A stretch of 13,488 bases of DNA from S143-63 sp964425855 (GTDB lineage Archaea > Thermoproteota > Thermoprotei_A > Sulfolobales > Acidilobaceae), in contig CAYROE010000030.1 in assembly GCA_964425855.1 (NCBI GenBank), forward strand, positions 1 to 13,488, written 5' to 3'. Positions 1 through 6,592 of this stretch are shown in pieces. The notes beneath the pieces are model-generated. The model did no database searches and had not been told where the DNA came from. It saw only the letters and a list, made by a program, of their open reading frames with translations. Made by a program: the position numbers and the translations under genes. Numbering within the stretch: position 1 is the first letter of the stretch; each line of letters starts with the position of its first letter.

Positions 1-191
1 AGGTATGGGTCCAGGCCCCCGAACTCCTGGACGTGGACAACTGTTACAGGGCCTCTCTTAGAGGCCTCTGCTATCGTATGGTGTAGTACTAGGCGGACTC
101 CCTGCATCCATCCATAGAACTCGACTATCCATCCCGGCTTGACGGGGCCTACTAGGTAGTCGAGACTTGGGATGCCTGTAAGCTTCTTCAC
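1..191 (-). CDS. RecA/RadA-superfamily-like protein with degenerate Walker A (partial, 5' end)
   Basis: The gene runs off the left edge, leaving the first 63 codons. The translation begins VKKLTGIPSLDYLVGPVKPG. Archaeal RadA, RadB and KaiC-like ATPases share this layout: T-G-(I/V)-x-x-L-D-x-L-(L/V)-G, then P-G, a hydrophobic strand ending E-(I/F)-Y-G, and the Walker A loop. Here the loop after FYG reads WMQGVRLVLHH where GPPGSGKTTLALQ is expected, so the catalytic Lys-Thr are missing and ATP binding is doubtful. A second strand (TVVHVQEFGGLD) follows as in the family. The GTG start at 191 is the first start after an in-frame TAG. A GGAGGGGA ribosome site lies about 10 nt upstream. The gene is divergent from the PolB2-type polymerase, which suggests a joint role in DNA damage handling (inference). 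Only the N-terminus is visible, so the exact subfamily is open. Confidence 0.72.
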   Translation of the reverse strand, partial: MKKLTGIPSLDYLVGPVKPGWIVEFYGWMQGVRLVLHHTIAEASKRGPVTVVHVQEFGGLDPY

Positions 192-195
192 CGTG

Positions 196-282
196 CCGGG
201 TCCCCTCCGAGCCGTCTATGGTAGGAGGATGCTTCCCTGTTATAGGAGTCTCCCGACGAGGATTCCCTAGCCGGGGACCCGG
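196..282. promoter_or_regulatory. Shared divergent promoter with 10-bp inverted repeat
   Basis: The 108-bp gap between the RecA-like gene and the polymerase holds a TATA-like GTTATAGGAG around 239-248, usable on either strand (TTATAG forward, CCTATAA reverse). About 26 nt from its centre on each side would place transcription starts near 269 (forward) and 217 (reverse). Both leaders would then contain the ribosome sites. A perfect 10-bp inverted repeat, CCGGGTCCCC (196-205) and GGGGACCCGG (273-282), is centred at 239, almost on the TATA element. The repeat arms are read directly; promoter and operator functions are inferred. Confidence 0.42.
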
Positions 283-299
283 TATGCCGGGAGAACACC

Positions 300-2453
300 T
301 TGGAGACCGCGTGTATTATACGGGATACTCTCGGAGAAGCAGGATATAGGATCAGTGCACCCTCCCTCACTATGCCGAGACAGGATCCCGTATCGGCGAA
401 ATACAACAATGATCCTCCAAAGAATCCTCCTTGGGAGGCTAGAGGGGAAAGAGAGGTTTCGCCGGGATTGGAGGGGATTCTCCTAGACGCTTATCCTCAC
501 AAGGAAAAGGGACTAGAACTAGCTATAGCCACAGAGAACGGAATAGAGAGGATAACATATAACGTGGGCTACAGGATCTATCTACGCCCCATCAATACCG
601 AGCCAAAGCGGATCCTCCAGGGACTCGAGGCAGAAAACCTAGACGCGTGGATAGAAGAGTGGCTTCTCCCACCATGGTATACTGCCAGAGGCCAGGTAAT
701 AGTCCTAGAGTCAAGCGAGTTAAGGCTCCTCACACGCATCGCCTCGATACTCCAAGACAAGGGGCTGGCACGACGAGTCAACAATTATCCCGGACCTCAC
801 ATAAGGGCTCTATGGAGCCAGGGCCTAGTCCCAGGGACAAGAATACAATACTATAAGGGGAGTATAAGGCTCCTCGAAGACCCGCGGGATCCACTCTACC
901 CGGCGCCAAGTCTCCGCATAGCCAGGATAAGAGCCTATACATGGCACGGGCCAGTAATAGCTCCATGGGAGGAGCCCAGAGAGATAATAGTGGAATGCTG
1001 TGGAGAGAGGCGCAAAGCGGGGAACACGAGTGAAGCCCTAGACCTGTTAGATGGATGGAGACCGCACATCGTGGACGCCAGGATATCCGACCGCTGGAGC
1101 CTCCCACTAATACACAGGCCTGGATGGTACTGGTATGATCCCGATAAGAACCTTGTCTCCCCCTGGGGGCTCCTCGAATGGATGAGGGTCTCGAGCCTAC
1201 CCTACAGGGAGGCTCACGGGGCACCCATAGGAAAAATACTTACCGCGGCCGAGGCAAGGGAAGCCTATAAGAGAAGATACCTAGTGGATCCATCTATCCC
1301 ACGCTACGAGAAACCTAGGCCCGTCAAGAGGCTTGTAGACGCTGACATGGCGGGGGCAGCGAGGATCCCGAGGCCCGGCCTCTACTGGAACATAATACAG
1401 TTAGATTACTCGAGCCTATACCCCAGCCTCATAAGCATCCATAATATTAGTGCCGAGACAGTGAACAACCCCTACTGTGGGGATACAAGGGAGGCGCCAT
1501 TCATAGGGCACAAGATATGCGTCGAGCCCCGGGGCCTGGTAAGCAAGGTCCTAGGAGAACTGGTACGGCGCAGACAGAAGATAAAGGAGGCCAAGCCAGG
1601 GGATCCCCGTGTAAGGGAGAGGAGCGAGGCCCTGAAATGGATACTCGTATCAGGCTTCGGATACCTGGGCTATAGGAATAGCCTGTTCGGGAGCATAAGC
1701 GCCTACGAGACAGTAACCGTCTATGCGAGGAGAGCACTAGCAGTAGCGGAGGAGATCGCGTCTAGATACGGTTACAGGGTTATACACGCGATAGTGGACT
1801 CTATATTCCTAGAGCCGAGGAACCCCAGTATAAGCATAGAAGAACTGGCCCAGGAGATAACAAGGAAAGTAGGAGTAAGGCTACGAATAGAGGCACACTA
1901 CAAGTGGCTCTACATTCCATCCACGATGAAAGGCACCGGGGCCGTGAACAAGTACTACGGGTCGCTCAGGGAAGGAGGCATAAAGCTACGCGGCATAATG
2001 GCGATACGCAGAGACACGCCCCCACTAATAGCGAGAAGCCAGAGAGCAGCGATAAGCCTACTGGCGGGGGCCGAGACCCCAGCGGAGCTAGAGGAGCTAT
2101 CAGAGAACAAGGCGGCCCCACTCCTAGGAAAAATACAGGACCTAATCGAGTCTGGAGAAGCTCCACTTAGGCTACTTGTCATAAAGAAGAAGCTAGGAGA
2201 CTCGGAGAGACAAACGCCGTGGCGCAGAGCATCCAGGGACAAGCTAGTAGACTACGTCAAATATATTATGACTCCGAGGGGACCATGGCCGGTCTGGCGA
2301 GGCCCACCGAGCTCCTACGACAAGCTCTATTATCTACGACTACTATGCTCGATGCTCCAAGAGCTACCCTCCACGAGGACGATAGCTAGGATACAGTTAG
2401 GGCTGGCCGAGAAGGTAATGGGTCAGAAAAGGCCAATTCTATCATCACCATAG
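300..2453 (+). CDS. polB2: Family B DNA polymerase, PolB2 type, with degraded active sites
   Basis: The 717-aa protein has a B-family polymerase core. Motif A is QLDYSSLYPS (Asp 369). Motif B is a degraded K-x3-NSxYG (LKWILVSGFGYLGY, Lys 446). Motif C reads HAIVDSIFL instead of YGDTDSLFV: the first Asp is Ile, while the metal-binding second Asp is kept (Asp 500). A KKRYxG-like element (VNKYYG) and GxKLRGIxAIRRD follow. In the N-terminal half the exonuclease motifs (DxE, NxxxFD, YxxxD) cannot be found where expected, so proofreading is probably lost. This is the known picture of archaeal PolB2/Dpo2, which is linked to damage tolerance rather than bulk replication. The TTG start at 300 has GGGAG about 7 nt upstream; an in-frame ATG at 372 has no ribosome site. 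It is longer than some PolB2 proteins because of an N-terminal tail of about 50 residues. It is divergent from a RecA-like gene with a broken Walker A. Confidence 0.88.
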   Translation: METACIIRDTLGEAGYRISAPSLTMPRQDPVSAKYNNDPPKNPPWEARGEREVSPGLEGILLDAYPHKEKGLELAIATENGIERITYNVGYRIYLRPINTEPKRILQGLEAENLDAWIEEWLLPPWYTARGQVIVLESSELRLLTRIASILQDKGLARRVNNYPGPHIRALWSQGLVPGTRIQYYKGSIRLLEDPRDPLYPAPSLRIARIRAYTWHGPVIAPWEEPREIIVECCGERRKAGNTSEALDLLDGWRPHIVDARISDRWSLPLIHRPGWYWYDPDKNLVSPWGLLEWMRVSSLPYREAHGAPIGKILTAAEAREAYKRRYLVDPSIPRYEKPRPVKRLVDADMAGAARIPRPGLYWNIIQLDYSSLYPSLISIHNISAETVNNPYCGDTREAPFIGHKICVEPRGLVSKVLGELVRRRQKIKEAKPGDPRVRERSEALKWILVSGFGYLGYRNSLFGSISAYETVTVYARRALAVAEEIASRYGYRVIHAIVDSIFLEPRNPSISIEELAQEITRKVGVRLRIEAHYKWLYIPSTMKGTGAVNKYYGSLREGGIKLRGIMAIRRDTPPLIARSQRAAISLLAGAETPAELEELSENKAAPLLGKIQDLIESGEAPLRLLVIKKKLGDSERQTPWRRASRDKLVDYVKYIMTPRGPWPVWRGPPSSYDKLYYLRLLCSMLQELPSTRTIARIQLGLAEKVMGQKRPILSSP

Positions 2454-2597
2454 ATATGGTTCAACGATAGCTGGTTCATCACTCCATGAGGATTACTGTA
2501 TAGTCCTGGCAGTAAATAATACTATTAGCCGTGGGCCAGACCGGTATCCCCCGCAACGAATTATAACCAGATCAAGAGCCTGCTATATGCCTGGGGC

Positions 2598-2622
2598 ATA
2601 GACTCCCTAGGTCCTAGTCTAT
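2598..2622. repeat. 25-bp dyad in the leader of the crotonase gene
   Basis: ATAGACT (2598-2604) and AGTCTAT (2616-2622) form perfect 7-bp arms around an 11-nt centre. The dyad sits 38 nt before the crotonase start and downstream of a TATA-like TTATAA at 2561-2566, which would start transcription near 2590. It could be an operator or a leader hairpin. The rest of the 206-bp gap after the polymerase gene shows no gene and no clear oligo-T terminator. Confidence 0.35.
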
Positions 2623-2659
2623 ACGGGTCGGGGAGCCATTATCTAGTATCCAGGGGTGC

Positions 2660-3400
2660 ATGTATCCTATGCCAGGAGTAGAATTAGAGGTGAGGGAGAA
2701 GGTTCTCGTAATAATCCTCTCGGAGCCTGAGAAATTCAATCCCCTAAGCACAGCTACTCTAAACAAGATAAAGCAAATAATAGAATCATACTATGAGAAC
2801 CCTAAACCACTCCTGATAACTGGAAAAAGCAAGCTATTCAGTGCCGGTATAGACCTCGCAGAGGTAGCATCGGCGACCACGCCGGAGGAGGCCCAGAGAC
2901 CCTTCAAGGCACTCGTCGAAACAATAAGCACACTACTAGAATATCCAGCCCCCACCGGGGTATACTTGAACGGCCCCGCCATAGCTGGAGGAGGGGAAAT
3001 CGCCCTGGCAACAGACTTCATCTACGCTAGTCCAGGCGCCTGGCTACAGTGGCCAGAGGTCAAATGGAACATCATCGCTCCACTCTTCCTAGCTCTCTCC
3101 AAGAAAACAGGACTTCCCAGGCTAGCCTCCCTCAACATGGACGCCGGGAAGATCCCGGCGGAGGACGCCTACAGGGTCGGGATAGTATCTGGGCTATTAT
3201 CGGGTCTAGACGATGCAGTAAGAGCGATGGAGCAGGTCTACGACCTATACGAGGCCAACAGGTATGCCTTCAAGATACTGTTATCGGAGACTAGGAGCTG
3301 GAAGAAAACGGCGCTCGCAGAGATAGCCTTCAACCTCGTTAACGCAGCGGCCTCAGAAGAGCTGATCGTGAGGGCCCGCCGGTTCCTCTCCAAGAAATAA
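2660..3400 (+). CDS. Enoyl-CoA hydratase/isomerase (crotonase) family protein
   Basis: The 246-aa protein has the crotonase fold signatures. FSAGIDL (residues 60-66) supplies the first oxyanion-hole amide. GPAIAGGGEIAL (105-116) is the second oxyanion element and carries Glu 113, the position of Glu144 in rat enoyl-CoA hydratase. WPEVK (131-135) carries Glu 133, the second acid/base position. Both glutamates are kept, so hydratase activity (water addition to trans-2-enoyl-CoA) is plausible, but isomerase or hydrolase members look similar. The protein is slightly short (family about 255-265 aa) and the usual helix after the second Glu is divergent. GGGGTG lies directly before the ATG; an in-frame ATG at 2669 has better spacing from it and may be the true start. 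No other acyl-CoA gene is adjacent; the acyl-CoA ligase is about 6 kb away on the other strand. The gene ends 24 bp from a convergent neighbour. Confidence 0.85.
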   Translation: MYPMPGVELEVREKVLVIILSEPEKFNPLSTATLNKIKQIIESYYENPKPLLITGKSKLFSAGIDLAEVASATTPEEAQRPFKALVETISTLLEYPAPTGVYLNGPAIAGGGEIALATDFIYASPGAWLQWPEVKWNIIAPLFLALSKKTGLPRLASLNMDAGKIPAEDAYRVGIVSGLLSGLDDAVRAMEQVYDLYEANRYAFKILLSETRSWKKTALAEIAFNLVNAAASEELIVRARRFLSKK

Positions 3401-3424
3401 TTGTTTCCCATTGGGGCGTGGGCC

Positions 3425-4255
3425 CTATCTCGTCTTCACAACAAGAGCACCGCTAGAAAAGGGGTCCTGGGCGAGATCTCCGATCAACACGGGTATCTCG
3501 CCGGGATCATATCCCTCTAGCAGTAGCTTGACTACTTCAAGCAAGGTCTGATCCATATAGTCCTGGGTTATGCCTCCCCTCCATCCTATGAATGCCTTGG
3601 CTCCCTTATCGAGGAAGACATCTGCCAGTATGGTGTCGTTCATGGTGTAGCATCCCGCAGCTATCACAACCGTATCGTTCCTGAAAGAGCCCAGGTGCTG
3701 CTCCAGGTATTTTGGGCTGACAGCCACGTATTTTGGGAGACTCTCTAGAATCGTCTCGTTTAACTCGGCGCCTGGGGGAGGTATAACGGCAAGCGCTAGC
3801 AGCCCGCTCTCTAGGTTTTCGTCTATATACCCATCATATACTGCTCTGGCCTCCTCGTACCTGAGGCCCGTATAGATGTATGAGCCTAGGGGCCTACTGG
3901 GATCATCATTGTATGCGCCATGGGCCCGTATAATTATGAGGTCGAACCTATTCAGGGAGACTAGGGGATCAAGGCTAGCGTTTATCCCCTGGTACACGTA
4001 TACCTTGTATCCATTCTCCTCCAGTAACGATACGAGTTCGTCGATAAGGGTCTCGTTAGGATACTCTCTATACAGGCTATCATATATGAGGGCGGTCTTC
4101 TCCTCCTCTACGGTAACGATTGGTTGTGGAGGAGTACCCTCGCTCCCACCACTGTATAATATGTATACTGCGGCGACTACAGCTACTACTACAATTATTG
4201 CTCCGGCTAGGAGCCTTGGGAATCGCGTCTTAGCACTATCCTTTCTATTTCCCAA
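3425..4255 (-). CDS. Membrane-anchored extracellular protein with caspase-like (clan CD) domain
   Basis: The 276-aa protein begins with a short basic segment and one hydrophobic helix (residues about 16-34), which could be a signal anchor, then a Gly/Pro-rich linker. The remaining domain alternates strands and helices in the order seen in C25/CHAT-type caspase-fold proteins. An opening strand (KTALIYDSLYREYP) is followed by LLEENGYKVYVY, a strand ending in His-Gly (DLIIIRAHG, His 112), a strand ending in Cys (VVIAAGCYT, Cys 202), and GAKAFIGW. His 112 and Cys 202 are the expected catalytic dyad. Five N-x-S/T sequons (Asn 67, 92, 166, 193, 206) agree with exposure outside the cell. The TTG start is preceded by an in-frame TAG and by GAGGGTGA 8 nt upstream. 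The substrate is unknown and it could be an inactive relative; family assignment is by pattern only. Confidence 0.62.
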   Translation of the reverse strand: MGNRKDSAKTRFPRLLAGAIIVVVAVVAAVYILYSGGSEGTPPQPIVTVEEEKTALIYDSLYREYPNETLIDELVSLLEENGYKVYVYQGINASLDPLVSLNRFDLIIIRAHGAYNDDPSRPLGSYIYTGLRYEEARAVYDGYIDENLESGLLALAVIPPPGAELNETILESLPKYVAVSPKYLEQHLGSFRNDTVVIAAGCYTMNDTILADVFLDKGAKAFIGWRGGITQDYMDQTLLEVVKLLLEGYDPGEIPVLIGDLAQDPFSSGALVVKTR

Positions 4256-4263
4256 CTATATGG

Positions 4264-4271
4264 TCACCCTC
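4264..4271 (-). promoter_or_regulatory. Ribosome binding site deciding a TTG start
   Basis: On the minus strand GAGGGTGA lies 8 nt before the TTG at 4255. It closely matches the archaeal anti-Shine-Dalgarno complement and supports the TTG as start of the caspase-like gene. No ATG is available before the membrane segment. Confidence 0.65.
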
Positions 4272-4458
4272 AACAGGTATCAGTATACTCGTTCAATGCC
4301 TGTTCTATTCAGGTAAGGGTGGGGTCCTCATCGCCTGGTGGACGAGCCCAGCCCCAAAGGTCTACATCACCGTGAATGATATCGATTATTTCAGAGTTCT
4401 CCGGGGCCCAGCTAAGCGTCTCCTGTGAACATATACGTGTTTCAGGAGCTTAATACTG

Positions 4459-4466
4459 TTTAATAT
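4459..4466 (+). promoter_or_regulatory. TATA box of the aldo/keto reductase gene
   Basis: TTTAATAT in an AT-rich stretch (4449-4470) lies about 50 nt before the start codon. It predicts a transcription start near 4488 and a leader of about 20-25 nt containing AAGGGA. The rest of the 254-bp gap (4256-4509) holds no gene I can support. Confidence 0.42.
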
Positions 4467-4509
4467 TATTCCTGTAAGGAGAATAGATCTCTTGAAAAGG
4501 GACTGATAA

Positions 4510-5505
4510 GTGATGAAGTATAAGAATCTAGGGAAAAACGGTCCTAAGGTAAGCCTTGTAGGTCTCGGATTCTGGCAAGCAGGGGGAAGACAGTGGAGGT
4601 ATTCTTCTCCCCGCTGGGTAAAGAGTGTTGTTGAAGCAGCTCATATCCATGGTATAAGCCTTCTTGACACCGCGGAGATCTACGGTGATGGTAGGAGCGA
4701 GCGGCTACTCGGCCGTGCCCTAAAAGAGCTGGGGCTCAGGGAGGAGTTCATAGTCGCAAGTAAGATCGCTGGATACAGGGTGTTCGAGTGGGATATAGTG
4801 AAGGGAATAGACGGTATAACAAGGCGCCTAGGCTCCAAGCCAGACATAGTGCAGGCTCATTGGCCTCCTCCAATAATAATAGATGTCTGCAGGGTAGTCA
4901 GAGCCCTGGAGAAGGCGGTGACAATGGGGAAAACAGGATACTATGGTCTCAGCAACTATCCCGGAAACCTACTAGCCAAAGCACTAGAATGCTCGAGAAG
5001 GATCGAGCCAGTATCAAACCAGATACAATACCATCTAGGCTACAGGTCAGCCGAAAACGATGTCTTCCCAGTAGCAGAGAGAAACGGGATAGGAATACTA
5101 GCATGGAGCCCCCTTGCCAAAGGAGCTCTAGCTGGCCTCAGAGAGCCAAAGGATCCGGCCCAGAAACGCGACCCGGTGTTCAAGACTATAGCGAGTGACG
5201 ACCGGCTCCAAAAAACACTAGAAATAATCGCGAGGAAACACGACACTAGTATAGCAGCCGTGTCTCTTGCTTGGATAATATCTAAAGGTGCAATACCCAT
5301 ACCTGGCACACGAAAACCCGAAAGAGTCAAGGAGTATGCTTCTGCGGCAGACGTAGAACTCTCGAGCCAAGACATAAATCTACTTGACAAGGTCACTAGC
5401 TTCTATGTATCAAGGTGGGGAGACTCGTATAGGGCCCTGCAGTATATGAGGTATATCCCCTGTCTCCTTCAGAGAATAGGGATAAAACTCATGGGAGGAG
5501 TCTAG
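4510..5505 (+). CDS. Aldo/keto reductase
   Basis: The 331-aa protein is a TIM-barrel NAD(P)H-dependent oxidoreductase that reduces aldehydes or ketones to alcohols, or runs the reverse. All four catalytic positions are present: Asp 53 and Tyr 58 in LLDTAEIYGDGRSE, Lys 85 in VASKIAG, and His 117 in DIVQAHWPP. Further barrel signatures are GYYGLSNYPG, NQIQYHLGYR, GIGILAWSPLAKGAL and the cofactor phosphate-binding IPIPGTRKPERVKE near residue 270. The length fits the family. The C-terminal tail after about residue 300 (Trp, Tyr and Leu rich) has no clear family match. Start: GTG at 4510 or ATG at 4513 in the same frame. The ATG is the more usual codon, and AAGGGA lies upstream of both. Numbering here is from the GTG. 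The stop overlaps the stop of the convergent thyX gene within one CTAG palindrome. The substrate cannot be told from the sequence. Confidence 0.9.
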   Translation: MMKYKNLGKNGPKVSLVGLGFWQAGGRQWRYSSPRWVKSVVEAAHIHGISLLDTAEIYGDGRSERLLGRALKELGLREEFIVASKIAGYRVFEWDIVKGIDGITRRLGSKPDIVQAHWPPPIIIDVCRVVRALEKAVTMGKTGYYGLSNYPGNLLAKALECSRRIEPVSNQIQYHLGYRSAENDVFPVAERNGIGILAWSPLAKGALAGLREPKDPAQKRDPVFKTIASDDRLQKTLEIIARKHDTSIAAVSLAWIISKGAIPIPGTRKPERVKEYASAADVELSSQDINLLDKVTSFYVSRWGDSYRALQYMRYIPCLLQRIGIKLMGGV

Positions 5506-6464
5506 GTGTCGCCGAGCGCGTCCCTCATAGCGGACAAGAGACACGCCCTTATCCCCTTCCTCGGTACCAGCTCGGGACACGCCTCTATCATGAACTCCTC
5601 CCGGCCCGCGGCCAGATCAGCTAACTCTACGGGCTCCCTGCGCTGTAGATTCTCACCCATGACGCACCTGGGACCAGCCCACTTGAAGAGGCGGGGATGA
5701 ACCCTCATGAGAAGGCTCCAAAGCCCCCAGGCCACCCTCCTTATCTCCCACTGGGCCCTAGTACACATCCTAAGCGGCAAGAAGCTCTGTATTAGCTCCC
5801 TCGCATTCATTGTAACTATTATCCTCGTCCTCACACTATGAGGAATAATAAACCTGGCATCCTCTCTAGGGACACCGTGAGAGAGGAGCCTATAGTAGTG
5901 TGAGGAGGCGCCGAGTAGATATGAGACGTATCCTACCAGAGCCTCTCTCTTTATACTCGGAGGAACAACATAGGCCTTTATAGCTAGCCCATATTGAGTT
6001 TCAGTGTCCAGTTCCCTACTAGCCTTATCCAGCACCCTGCTATAACAACTATACGCTGTTCTCATAGACTCCTGGTTTTTACCAGGCTTAGACGGACAAT
6101 CCTCTCCTAGAAGCCTCGAAGCCTCCAGCGCTATTCCTCTTAATACTCCCTCGGTATAACGCATACTCTGCTGCGTATAGCTGGCTACCCTATGCCTAAC
6201 CAACTGATGGCTACAAACTCTACTGCAGCCCTCAGCGATCCAAGTATAACTACTGTGCTCCCATGGACTAAAATGAGCCCTCCGGAGCGTCTCCCTAATC
6301 CATTCATCCACCTCTCTGGTATCCAGCTCTAGCAGTAATCCTAGGTCTTTACGCGACAGGCTGAGCTTAGACGCAGAGGCAACAAGCCTATCCCCGTCAC
6401 TAGTGTATCTAACTAAGAGTACCCGTATCCCTCCAGGCACGGTGATTGATAACCCAGCTATCAC
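5502..6464 (-). CDS. thyX: Flavin-dependent thymidylate synthase ThyX
   Basis: ThyX makes dTMP from dUMP with methylenetetrahydrofolate as carbon donor and FAD/NADPH as reductant. The diagnostic motif is present as RHRVASYTQQSMRY (residues 90-103; Arg 90, His 91, Arg 92, Ser 95, Ser 100, Arg 102). It is preceded by HFSPWEHSSYTW (about 64-75) and SRVCSHQLV. The C-terminal family block NARELIQSFLPLRMCTRAQW is also intact, followed by IFKWAGPxC-like sequence. At 320 aa it is longer than many ThyX proteins because about 45 residues follow the core. The GTG start has GGGGGAT about 5 nt upstream. It lies 128 bp downstream of the DUF1152 gene on the same strand but has its own TATA element, so it is probably transcribed separately. 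Loss of the motif or a stop in the core would argue against function; neither is seen. Confidence 0.95.
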   Translation of the reverse strand: MIAGLSITVPGGIRVLLVRYTSDGDRLVASASKLSLSRKDLGLLLELDTREVDEWIRETLRRAHFSPWEHSSYTWIAEGCSRVCSHQLVRHRVASYTQQSMRYTEGVLRGIALEASRLLGEDCPSKPGKNQESMRTAYSCYSRVLDKASRELDTETQYGLAIKAYVVPPSIKREALVGYVSYLLGASSHYYRLLSHGVPREDARFIIPHSVRTRIIVTMNARELIQSFLPLRMCTRAQWEIRRVAWGLWSLLMRVHPRLFKWAGPRCVMGENLQRREPVELADLAAGREEFMIEACPELVPRKGIRACLLSAMRDALGDT

Positions 6465-6488
6465 AGATCCCCCGGGATATAAGGCTTA

Positions 6489-6512
6489 GCCCTCCATGGT
6501 ATAAAGGAGGGC
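6489..6512 (-). promoter_or_regulatory. thyX promoter: TATA box inside an inverted repeat
   Basis: GCCCTCC (6489-6495) and GGAGGGC (6506-6512) are perfect 7-bp arms around ATGGTATAAA. Read on the minus strand, the centre is TTTATACC, a good archaeal TATA box. It predicts a start near 6476 and a leader of about 12 nt with the GGGGGAT ribosome site. The symmetry around the TATA box could let a repressor compete with TBP (inference). Confidence 0.45.
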
Positions 6513-6592
6513 CACCAGGACCAAGAGAACTGTCTACAATTGACACGATAACAGGAGTGTAGATCGAGGAATTTTAGATAGATAATATTATT

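Noticed and set aside
188..409. Open frame on the minus strand across the divergent promoter
   Set aside because: It overlaps both the RecA-like start and the polymerase 5' end in another frame, has no family resemblance and would cover the promoter region.
778..1224. 148-codon open frame opposite the polymerase gene
   Set aside because: It is antisense to clear polymerase coding sequence and its composition (Ser, Arg, Pro rich) is that of a shadow frame.
3876..4316. 146-codon open frame opposite the caspase-like gene
   Set aside because: It is antisense to a gene with a good ribosome site and coherent domain; no recognisable protein.
4256..4480. Stop-free stretches on both strands between the caspase-like gene and the aldo/keto reductase, including a minus-strand frame reading ENSEIIDIIHGDVDLWGW
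   Set aside because: The minus-strand frame has no start codon or ribosome site and spans only about 44 codons; it could be a remnant but cannot be supported.
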